A stretch of 64,000 bases of DNA, from NCBI GenBank assembly GCA_030427705.1, contig JAUIBR010000007.1, positions 1-64,000 on the forward strand. The letters run 5' to 3'. This document shows positions 8,525 through 16,429 of the stretch, one piece after another; the stretch's first letter is position 1; each line of letters starts with the position of its first letter. The notes beneath the pieces were generated by a model that was given only the letters and a program-made list of their open reading frames with translations, did no database searches and was not told the origin of the DNA. The stretch comes from a bacterium (GTDB lineage Bacteria > Myxococcota_A > Bradymonadia > Bradymonadales > Bradymonadaceae). The position numbers were made by a program, and so were the translations under genes.

Positions 8525-11500
8525 ATGAGTCCAAGATGGACCATAGCGTTGCTCGCGCTGACTCTCTTTGTGATGCCGTCGTACGCGTTCGCTCAGGATG
8601 AAAGCGAACCGGCGCCGACGGCAATCGAAGCGGCAATCTCGGGCGTATCTTCCGCGGTCGGAGAGGCTGAGGCCCTCGACGTGCCGGTCGAAGAGTCCGA
8701 AGTGGAGCCTGAACCCGCTGTCGTCGACACCTTCAAACCCACGATCGGCAAGCAGAATCAACCCACAACGCTGGAGGCAACTCAGCCTCCCAAGGAAGCG
8801 CGACTAACACCCGAGGCCGAAGACGCAAAGCGCGAGGCAATGGATGTGTCGCTCGCCGGCAAGCCGATTGGGCGGGTGTTGTTCGAGTGTGACTTGCCAC
8901 TGTGTCAAAACCCGGCAAACGCTCGACAGTTTGCCCGTTTAACCGGACTCGCGGTTGGAGAAAACTACGCGTCTGAGAGAATGCGAATTGCGCTCGAGCG
9001 GCTGGCGAAGACCGGTTTCTTTTCGAAGCTGGAGGTTCGCAAAGAACTCATCGACCAATCCGTGTTCATCACCATTATTGGAACGGGCGCGACGCTTATT
9101 CGCGAGGTGACGTTTACGGGGCTGGACACACCGCCGTTTGAGTCCGACCTGCGTAAGGTCTTGGTTTATCGGCAGGGGCAGGCTTATCGCGGTGATAAAA
9201 CGAAAGCCCAAACGCAGCTGCAGAGTTTCAAAAACATCTACCAGCGCGATGGCTATTTTGGCACGACGATCGAGCTCTTCGCCCGACCTGTCGAGGGTTC
9301 GAAACATCTGGTCGATTTGGAGTTTCGTATCAAAAAGGGCAAGGCTCGTCAGATCTGCGATGTGGGTTTGAAAGGTGTCAAAGCGATGCCCTATGTCGAG
9401 GCCCGAGAATGGCTGCTCAGTGATGGTTCGTTCTTTTCGCAGCGGCTAAATCTGTACGACACAACGTTCACCACAAAGGGCTTTAAGACGGGCCAGCAGG
9501 AACTTGTCCAGGAGTACCGGCGTCGGGGTTTCTTCCAGGCGCGTGTGGCGAGCAAGGCCGTTCAATTCGACAAGAATTCGAATTGCGTCACGTTGTTGGT
9601 TGAGATGTTGGAGGGGCCTCACTGGGATTTGAAGTTTACCGGGGTCGAGCGCTTCGTGGACCAAGATCTCATCGAAGAACTCCCATTCTTTGAAAGCGGC
9701 TACGTCGATCGCGAAGAGATTAGGCGGGCCGAAGCGGCAATTCGGAAGTTGTATGAGACGCGCGGATACCCGTTCGCCGAAGTCAGCGCACAGGAGATTC
9801 GTCGCGACGATCTCGACCGTGTGCTCGAGTTTAATGTGAAGGAAGGGCCGGAACTCGAGATTCGTGAGATCAAATTTCATGGGAATAAGACCATCGACTC
9901 CGACACGTTTTTGGAGGTCATGGGAACACGCGTTTTCGCACTCTTCGACGTTGGCGGGTATCTACAGACGGACCAGTTGCTTGGCGATTTCAGTCGGATC
10001 GAGGGCCTGTATCGAGAGAAGGGCTATAACAAGGCGCTCGTTGAGCGGTTTGCGCTAGAGCAACTTGACGATGGATTGCGGGTCCATGTGTTCATCGATG
10101 AAGGCGCGCCAACATTGGTCGAACGCGTGGATGTCGATGGGAACCGAAAACTCCCGGATGGCACCTTGTTGGAAGGGCTCAACACAACGACCTCGAAGCC
10201 GTTCTATCCACTGAATCTTAAGAGCGACCAGGGCAAGCTCATCGGCAAGTACTCCGAGCTTGGGCATCCTTTGGCTCGGGTCCGTTCGTCGTGTTTCTTG
10301 CCGACCGGTGAGCAGGTGGCTTGTGAGGCGCCCCGCATGCCGCGCACATGCGTTGCTCGTGTGGTTGAGGAACTCGAGGGACGATGCCGTTGGGCGGTTG
10401 GTGCGAACAAGACGTATATGTGCACGCGAGTCGCGGTCGCCGACCCTTCATGCCAATTCCAAGGTGGCGTGAACGCCAACTCGATGCGGGTACGGCATGA
10501 GGTTGACGAAGGACCGTTGGTACGGACTGGCCCACGTCTTCTTAAAGGTAACTTCGAAACCCAGAATCACGTGATTCATCGCGAGATTCCGCTTCGACGT
10601 GGCGATCTTTTGGACACCCAAGAGGTCATCACAGCGCAGGGAAACTTGCGGCAGTTGAACGTGTTCGACTCCGTAAGCATCGAGACGATCGGGCTGGATG
10701 ATGCAGCCGAAGGCACGCTTGAAACCGAGGCCGCACTACTCATTAATGTCGAGGAAGCGCGTACCTCATTTCTGGACTTCCGTTTCGGTTTTGAGCTGCG
10801 CGAGCCATTCGCGGATAGCAGTCAGTTCTTGCTGACTGGCGAGGCCCAATACACCAACAGAAACCTTCTTGGTTCGGCCCAGGGGATTCAGCCGCGCGTT
10901 GTTTCTGCCGTCGACATCTTCCAGTTGATTGAGTTGGCCGATTCAGGCGCCGGTGGCGTCGACCCAAGTCGTATCGACTCCGCAGACTTTCTGTTGGGCG
11001 CGGAGCTTCTTTATAGCCACCCGCGCTTCTTGAAAGACCTGACGGGTATCGAGCGACTCTATTTCACACTCGGCCCATTCTATCTACTGGACCTACTGGG
11101 CGTCGTGGATCGCCAGATTCTGCGCGAGGAATGGGGCGTTCGCGCTGATTTCCGCAAGGACTTGTCCGAGCTTTTGAACCGTCTGTTCTTCAAGCTAGGC
11201 ATCGAATTCAAACAGGTTGCGACCTTCCAGGAAGACGGCGCGGTGATTGACAATAAACGCATCTTTTCGCCTCGCCAGACTCGCGGAAAGCTCGAACCCG
11301 ACCTGGCGTACGACCAGCGCGACAGCCCGCTCAACCCTACGAAAGGATACCTCTTGCGTGCACAACCTGCGTTGGTTTCGGGTGATGCGTTCGGGCAGGG
11401 CGGCGAGAACTTCTTTGGGGATTCGTTCCTGCGATTGGATACGGCCGCGTCGCTATTTGTGCCGTTCTGGAAGGGTATTGTGGTGTTTGCTCAGAGTGTT

Positions 11501-11956
11501 CGCTACGGCCAGGTCTTCCCAATCGTGGGTCGAGAGACGCCGGTCCCAGTTGATGAGCGGTTCTTCCTGGGCGGCGTCCGAAGTGTTCGCGGGTTCGATG
11601 AGGATAGCCTGGGACCAATCAACGAAAATCAGGTACCGACGGGTGGTGAGTTTTACATGGCCTATAATGCCGAGCTCAGATATCCGATCCTCGCCCAGTT
11701 TAGTATCTACGGGGCAACGTTCTTCGACGCGGGTCTGCTAGCTGACTGTTTCCCTGGTGATACGACCAATCGCTCGTGCACCGACAGTATTGGCGACAGC
11801 CTGCAGTCGAGTTTGCGAGCAAGTGCGGGGCTTGGTCTTCGTGCTTTGATCTTCGACCAACTTCCGATTGTCCTCGACTACGGCATCGTGTTGAATCGCC
11901 GCCCGGGGGAAAAGTATGGTCAGTTCCACCTGAACGTGGGTTACACCTTTGATTAG
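8525..11956 (+). CDS. Omp85-family outer-membrane assembly protein (TamA/BamA-like)
   Basis: I chose the ATG at 8525; the TTG just before it is in frame but less likely. A signal peptide ends at SYAFAQ. After an acidic, Pro-rich stretch (to about residue 95) come several POTRA-like modules. The C-terminal 350 residues form an Omp85 barrel with the loop-6 motif (GGVRSVRGFDED) and a final strand ending in NVGYTFD. Between POTRA modules, residues about 588-645 hold six Cys within about 55 residues, unusual for this family. With the TamB-like gene upstream it probably forms a TAM-type outer-membrane assembly system. The stop overlaps the start of the DUF4105 gene, suggesting coupled translation. 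Confidence 0.9.
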   Translation: MSPRWTIALLALTLFVMPSYAFAQDESEPAPTAIEAAISGVSSAVGEAEALDVPVEESEVEPEPAVVDTFKPTIGKQNQPTTLEATQPPKEARLTPEAEDAKREAMDVSLAGKPIGRVLFECDLPLCQNPANARQFARLTGLAVGENYASERMRIALERLAKTGFFSKLEVRKELIDQSVFITIIGTGATLIREVTFTGLDTPPFESDLRKVLVYRQGQAYRGDKTKAQTQLQSFKNIYQRDGYFGTTIELFARPVEGSKHLVDLEFRIKKGKARQICDVGLKGVKAMPYVEAREWLLSDGSFFSQRLNLYDTTFTTKGFKTGQQELVQEYRRRGFFQARVASKAVQFDKNSNCVTLLVEMLEGPHWDLKFTGVERFVDQDLIEELPFFESGYVDREEIRRAEAAIRKLYETRGYPFAEVSAQEIRRDDLDRVLEFNVKEGPELEIREIKFHGNKTIDSDTFLEVMGTRVFALFDVGGYLQTDQLLGDFSRIEGLYREKGYNKALVERFALEQLDDGLRVHVFIDEGAPTLVERVDVDGNRKLPDGTLLEGLNTTTSKPFYPLNLKSDQGKLIGKYSELGHPLARVRSSCFLPTGEQVACEAPRMPRTCVARVVEELEGRCRWAVGANKTYMCTRVAVADPSCQFQGGVNANSMRVRHEVDEGPLVRTGPRLLKGNFETQNHVIHREIPLRRGDLLDTQEVITAQGNLRQLNVFDSVSIETIGLDDAAEGTLETEAALLINVEEARTSFLDFRFGFELREPFADSSQFLLTGEAQYTNRNLLGSAQGIQPRVVSAVDIFQLIELADSGAGGVDPSRIDSADFLLGAELLYSHPRFLKDLTGIERLYFTLGPFYLLDLLGVVDRQILREEWGVRADFRKDLSELLNRLFFKLGIEFKQVATFQEDGAVIDNKRIFSPRQTRGKLEPDLAYDQRDSPLNPTKGYLLRAQPALVSGDAFGQGGENFFGDSFLRLDTAASLFVPFWKGIVVFAQSVRYGQVFPIVGRETPVPVDERFFLGGVRSVRGFDEDSLGPINENQVPTGGEFYMAYNAELRYPILAQFSIYGATFFDAGLLADCFPGDTTNRSCTDSIGDSLQSSLRASAGLGLRALIFDQLPIVLDYGIVLNRRPGEKYGQFHLNVGYTFD

Positions 11957-13199
11957 AATACGTTTCATAATCACGTTGCTGACAGCGCTGATGCTCTTTA
12001 CGAGCGTGGCGCACGCCCAACGCGGCCCTGCGCCTTGGGGTAACGGCATCAGCAATGGCGAAGACCTCACCATCGGATTGCTCACCTTCAGCCGCGGCGA
12101 TGATATCCCGTCTTGGTTTGGGCATACGGCGCTTTACGTGCGCGATAACCGCATTGGGGACGAACGGGTCTACAACTACGGAATGTTCAGTTTTGGGCCA
12201 GACATGCTCGCCAAGTTTCTGGTGGGAAAACTCGAGTTCTGGGTCGGTCAGGCGTCATTCCCTCGGACTGTGAGTATCTATAAATCCTTGGATCGAGACG
12301 TTCGGTTGCAGACCTTTAATCTTAGCCCGGAACGACGACTGGAGATTGCCAAGTATTTGGATTGGAACATTCATCCCGACAATCGTTACTACATGTACGA
12401 CCACTATTTCGATAACTGCGCCACGCGTGTCCGTGACGTCATCGACAAGGCGACAGGTGGACAGTTCAAAACTGCAAACGACAAGCCGGCGCGGTTTAAT
12501 TTGCGCGAGCACACGCGACGGCACACCCAACGCAACGCGTATATCGATGTGTTGCTGACGTTCTGGATGAACGACCAAATCGATGTGCCCATCAAACAAT
12601 GGGACGAGATGTTTCTCCCGACTGAGCTAGAAATGCGTGTCGATGAGATGCAGTACGTCAATGAAGCCGGTGAGACCGTTCCGTTGGTCTTGGAGAAGAA
12701 GATTCTCTATCAGTCGTCACGCGGCGCGCCACCTGAGGCCCCGTCCACGTTCTGGCCCTGGGCTTTGCTCTTTGGTTTGTTTGTTGGTGGTGCAGGTATC
12801 GGATTGGCGTTTTGGTGGCAGAAAGACAGGGAGAAACGCGCCCCAAGAGTGCTGCTTGGACTCCACCAGGTGTTTGTTGGTTTACTCTTCGGAATTCCGG
12901 GCCTGATAGTTCCCCTGTACTTGTTCACCGAACACAAGATAACGCACTGGAACCCCAACATCTTGCTGGCGAGCCCCCTCACATTCCTGGCGCTGCCGTT
13001 TGGCGTAGCGATGATGTTCGGAAGTACGAAGGCACTTCGTTGGAATGCGTGGTGTTGGCGCATTATGGCTGCAAGCGCTGTGGTGGCACTTCTGATTGCG
13101 CCATTCATCAGCCAGGACACCACCATCGCCGTGGCCATGTTGGCGCCGTTCAATGCGATGATGGCGTTCGCATTTTCACGAGTTCTGGCCGACGGTTGA
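11949..13199 (+). CDS. DUF4105 / Lnb N-terminal periplasmic domain membrane protein
   Basis: I chose the TTG at 11949 because it gives a complete signal peptide (MIRIRFIITLLTALMLFTS, ending AHAQ) and overlaps the Omp85 stop by 8 bases; the next ATG would truncate the signal. The periplasmic domain (about 40-250) carries the family hallmarks FGHTALYV and YFDNCATRVRD, where a His and a Cys resemble an NlpC/P60-like thiol active site. The last 140 residues contain four hydrophobic segments. Lnb in Gram-positives is a lipoprotein N-acyl transferase; the function of the Gram-negative DUF4105 proteins is not established, but a lipoprotein or lipid acyl-transfer role fits the tamA-tamB context. Confidence 0.8.
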   Translation: MIRIRFIITLLTALMLFTSVAHAQRGPAPWGNGISNGEDLTIGLLTFSRGDDIPSWFGHTALYVRDNRIGDERVYNYGMFSFGPDMLAKFLVGKLEFWVGQASFPRTVSIYKSLDRDVRLQTFNLSPERRLEIAKYLDWNIHPDNRYYMYDHYFDNCATRVRDVIDKATGGQFKTANDKPARFNLREHTRRHTQRNAYIDVLLTFWMNDQIDVPIKQWDEMFLPTELEMRVDEMQYVNEAGETVPLVLEKKILYQSSRGAPPEAPSTFWPWALLFGLFVGGAGIGLAFWWQKDREKRAPRVLLGLHQVFVGLLFGIPGLIVPLYLFTEHKITHWNPNILLASPLTFLALPFGVAMMFGSTKALRWNAWCWRIMAASAVVALLIAPFISQDTTIAVAMLAPFNAMMAFAFSRVLADG

Positions 13200-13256
13200 G
13201 CGCGGATTTTTTGCGATATGGAACTCGGCGCTGTAGCGTTCCATCAGGAGGCTGAG

Positions 13257-14366
13257 ATGAAACACCTATTGCTGACGTTGCTCCTCGGACTACTCGCGTT
13301 CAATACGATTGGATGCAAACAAGACCCGATGCAATTGTCGCGCGCTGCGATCGCGAAAGAAGACCCGGATGGTGCTGAGAAGGCACTCAAACAAGCGCTC
13401 GCCAAGGAACCTACTAACCTTGAGGCAAAGCGTCTCATGGCAGAAGTCCATCGCCTGCGGGGTGATTATGAGCAGGCTGAAAAAGCGCTCGACGAAATCT
13501 GGGACCCCAAAGGTTTCATCAACGGCGCGGCTCCTCGCAGTCCTGAGGAGAAGTTGCTGCGAAAGTTGATGAAGCAGCAGTACGCAGAGTTGTACCGCGA
13601 GTGGTTAGACAAACTGGATGTTAAGGAAGAGCCAGCGCTCTACCGCCAAATCATTGAAAACGGGCTCGAAAAGAACCCTAAGAGTAATGTCCTAAACTCA
13701 AAAGGTGTGGATTTCTACATGGCGAAGGCCGAACGCCATCTAGAGAAAGGCGATAAACGAGACGCCGCCGAAGCATTCGAGCAAGTTCTGTCGTTTCGAA
13801 CATTGCCTGGGCAACGAACCATGGCCGAGGACAAGGCGCTTGCGCTGCGCAAAGACATCTACGTCACGCAGGTGCAGGAACGATTTCATCAGCATCTAAA
13901 GCCCGACCTCGTCAAAGAGGACCGGTGGAACGAAGAAAAGCAATCGGTCAAAATCAAGATTGAGAACATCTTCGACGACAAGATCGACCAGAAGAACGAA
14001 GCCGAGATGAAGGTCGTTGATTCATCGACCAAGAAGGTGATTCATCAGGGCTTGGTTGCGACGGTGATGGAACTTACTGGCGTTCCAACCAATGAATCTG
14101 TGCTGAAGACTCTGGGTGCGCCCAAGTACGAAGCCGAAGAGATGGTGATCAAGCGCAACATCGTCACTGTGAATGTTTGGATGTCTATCAACGATGCGAT
14201 CGACTACTCATTCACCGTGGCCGAGGCCTTGCGTAAGAATAAGATCAAGGAAGCCGAGGGCGTGGATCTTAACGTTGCTGGCGCTCAGCCACCTGCGGCG
14301 AACCCGCCGTCAGAAACCCCGCCACCAGAAAAAGAAAAGGCCAAACCCGAAGGTTCAGCCCAGTAG
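13257..14366 (+). CDS. TPR-containing lipoprotein, 369 aa
   Basis: The ATG at 13257 is preceded by a near-perfect AGGAGG, so upstream in-frame starts are rejected. The signal peptide ends with NTIGC, a slightly poor lipobox. TPR-like helical repeats occupy about residues 25-200 (GAEKALKQALAKEPTNLEAK, then further alpha-helix pairs). The C-terminus is a Pro/Glu/Lys-rich tail. TPR lipoproteins act as scaffolds at the envelope. It follows the tamB-tamA-DUF4105 run with a short gap holding a possible own promoter (TTGCGA, 17 bases, TAGCGT at 13211-13239). Confidence 0.8.
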   Translation: MKHLLLTLLLGLLAFNTIGCKQDPMQLSRAAIAKEDPDGAEKALKQALAKEPTNLEAKRLMAEVHRLRGDYEQAEKALDEIWDPKGFINGAAPRSPEEKLLRKLMKQQYAELYREWLDKLDVKEEPALYRQIIENGLEKNPKSNVLNSKGVDFYMAKAERHLEKGDKRDAAEAFEQVLSFRTLPGQRTMAEDKALALRKDIYVTQVQERFHQHLKPDLVKEDRWNEEKQSVKIKIENIFDDKIDQKNEAEMKVVDSSTKKVIHQGLVATVMELTGVPTNESVLKTLGAPKYEAEEMVIKRNIVTVNVWMSINDAIDYSFTVAEALRKNKIKEAEGVDLNVAGAQPPAANPPSETPPPEKEKAKPEGSAQ

Positions 14367-14384
14367 ATTACGGAATGGCTCGTC

Positions 14385-14888
14385 CTAGCGATTGCAGGCG
14401 AGTCGACGAATTCCGTCTTCGAAAATCACTTCCACCTTGGTTGGGGAAAGCTTCTGGTTGACGAATCCGACACCGAACTTCTTGTGTTTGATCGCGTCAT
14501 TGAGTTGAAAATCTTCGTTCAACTCGTACTTGCGAGCCTTCTTCGTATCGACCTTCTCATTCAGCTCTTCCCAAGCCTTCTTGATCTCTTCTTCGGACTC
14601 AAGCTTGGTGTCCTCGAGAATGCTCTCGACAAGGCTGCGGGTCTTCTTCAGAGCTGATGCGCGCTTTGGATTTACGCGGACAGCGTCCTCGTACTTCACT
14701 TCCGTAAGCGGTTCGTCTTTACGCTTCTTTTTCGACTTTGGCTTCGGCTCGTCGTCTAGATCCACATCGTCGTCGACATCGTCGACCGCAAGGTCTTCGT
14801 CAGCGTCCCCGACATCGATCTCCGCGTCGTCGTCGAGTTCCTCGTCTTCCATCTCGTCGTCGATTTCTGGTTCTTCGTTGTCTGCCAT
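14385..14888 (-). CDS. Acidic protein with C-terminal tudor/SH3-like domain, 167 aa
   Basis: The first 48 residues are almost entirely Asp/Glu, followed by a Lys/Arg patch (KPKSKKKRKDE), a helical middle and a small C-terminal beta domain (IKHKKFGVGFVNQ...KVEVIFEDGIRRLACNR). That ending resembles the tudor-like domains at the C-terminus of UvrD/PcrA helicases and in CarD-like proteins, which contact RNA polymerase. A transcription- or DNA-related role is therefore plausible but unproven. AGGAG lies 5 bases before the ATG. It converges with the TPR lipoprotein gene, 18 bases away. Confidence 0.7.
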   Translation of the reverse strand: MADNEEPEIDDEMEDEELDDDAEIDVGDADEDLAVDDVDDDVDLDDEPKPKSKKKRKDEPLTEVKYEDAVRVNPKRASALKKTRSLVESILEDTKLESEEEIKKAWEELNEKVDTKKARKYELNEDFQLNDAIKHKKFGVGFVNQKLSPTKVEVIFEDGIRRLACNR

Positions 14889-15077
14889 CAGTCACTCCTA
14901 AAAACGATAAACTTGGCTTAGCGGCCGGATGATATGTGGATTTGCAGCCACAAAGTCAAGTCAATTGATACTTCTGGCGGGAAATGTCTGTTGTCCCAAG
15001 ATCGTTGAATTCGTGAGCAAGACAGGGTACTGCGTGTACGTCTATCTGGCAGACCAACATTTACGTGGAGCCATACG

Positions 15078-16340
15078 GTGAAATTGCGACGAAAAGTTTA
15101 TGTAGTGGGCGGTGACCTCACCACCTTTATTGGTAAGCATCATCCGGACTTTATCTGGAAGAAACACCCTGACTTTGGGACCAAAGACAACCCAACGCTT
15201 GAGGGTCATCTTTCAACAGCAATCCAAGGTGCGTTGGAAAAAACTGGCGTGGACGCGGCGCAAATCGATCGCGGTTACGTCGGAAACTTCGCTGGTGAAT
15301 TGTTCTCGAACCAGGGGCACCTGGGCGCGATGGCAACTCGCGCGGCTGAAGCACTGGCCGGAAAGCCTTTCGCACGCTTGGAAGGCGCATGTGCTTCCGG
15401 CGGTCTGGCTGTCACATCGGCAATCGACGCAATCCAAGCCGGTTGCGACGTGGTGTTGGCTGCTGGCGCAGAAGTACAAACTACCGTCAGCGCCCGAGAC
15501 GGGGCTGGATTCCTTGCCCGTGCTGCACACTGGGAAACCGAGCGTGAGCTCGATGAATTCACGTTCCCAGCTATGTTCGCGCGCCGCGCAAAGCACTACC
15601 AAGACAAGTTCGACGTCTCGGAAGAAGACATCGCACATGTCGTGGTCAAAGCGTACGGAAACGGCAACAAGAACCCATACGCGCACATGCGTACGGTGAA
15701 GGTTGACCTGGAGCATGCTTCCAAGGCTTCGGATAGCAATCCGCAGTTCCTTCGCAACGAAGACTTCAAAGATTATCTCAAAGTCACCGATTGCTCGCAG
15801 GTCAGCGACGGCGGGGCAGCTGTGATTCTTGCTAGCGAAGAAGGTCTCAAGAAGCTTGGTAAGACGCCAGCGGACTGCGTTGAAGTGTTGTCCTACGGCA
15901 TGAGCGCTAGCCCACTTGGTGATGTGAAAGACTTCACGGAGCTTTCGAACACTAAGATTGCGGCGACCGAAGCCTACGAAGATGCAGGTATCAATCCCGA
16001 AGACGTTCAGGTCTGCGAAGTTCATGACTGCTTCGCGATCACCGAAGTCATGATGACCGAGGCGCTCGGTTTTGCGGAGCCCGGCAAAGGTGCCGAGCTT
16101 GCGAAAGCTGGCGAAACCGCGATCGACGGCAAGCACCCCATCAACACGGGTGGCGGTCTCATCGCATTCGGACACCCTGTTGGTGCCACGGGCGTCAAGC
16201 AGGTCCTCGAAATCTACCGGCAGATGAAAGGGCAGTGCGGCGACTACCAAATCCCGACGCCTCCAAAGGTCGGATTCACCGCAAACATGGGCGGCGATGA
16301 CCGAACGGCAGTTTGCATGGCGTTCCGCAACGTCGAATAA
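15078..16340 (+). CDS. Thiolase-family acetyl-CoA acyltransferase (SCP2-like type), 420 aa
   Basis: The protein starts at a GTG with GGAG upstream. The nucleophilic Cys is Cys105 in EGACASGG and the catalytic His is in FGHPVGATG. The C-terminal Cys of classical thiolases is replaced by NMGGDDRTAV, as in SCP2-type thiolases. Such enzymes either cleave 3-ketoacyl-CoA or condense acyl-CoAs in fatty-acid, sterol or branched-chain metabolism; the direction cannot be told here. It is monocistronic, with a strong terminator right after the stop. A TTGCAG-N18-TGATAC element about 130 bases upstream could be its promoter. Confidence 0.88.
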   Translation: MKLRRKVYVVGGDLTTFIGKHHPDFIWKKHPDFGTKDNPTLEGHLSTAIQGALEKTGVDAAQIDRGYVGNFAGELFSNQGHLGAMATRAAEALAGKPFARLEGACASGGLAVTSAIDAIQAGCDVVLAAGAEVQTTVSARDGAGFLARAAHWETERELDEFTFPAMFARRAKHYQDKFDVSEEDIAHVVVKAYGNGNKNPYAHMRTVKVDLEHASKASDSNPQFLRNEDFKDYLKVTDCSQVSDGGAAVILASEEGLKKLGKTPADCVEVLSYGMSASPLGDVKDFTELSNTKIAATEAYEDAGINPEDVQVCEVHDCFAITEVMMTEALGFAEPGKGAELAKAGETAIDGKHPINTGGGLIAFGHPVGATGVKQVLEIYRQMKGQCGDYQIPTPPKVGFTANMGGDDRTAVCMAFRNVE

Positions 16341-16361
16341 GCGTCTGCGAACTCAGCAATT

Positions 16362-16385
16362 GGCGGGCGTTTGCCCGCCTTTTTT
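16362..16385 (+). terminator. Rho-independent terminator after the thiolase gene
   Basis: The seven-base stem GGCGGGC (16362-16368) pairs with GCCCGCC (16373-16379) around a 4-base loop and is followed by six T. It separates the thiolase from the protease gene. Confidence 0.9.
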
Positions 16386-16429
16386 GCTCTGTGGATTTCG
16401 GATCTGTTAGCTTCACATTTTGGAGCACG

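Noticed and set aside
15213-16250. Long open frame on the minus strand opposite the thiolase gene (345 codons)
   Set aside because: It mirrors the thiolase codons, has no ribosome site or recognisable domain, and the plus strand holds a complete enzyme with active-site motifs.
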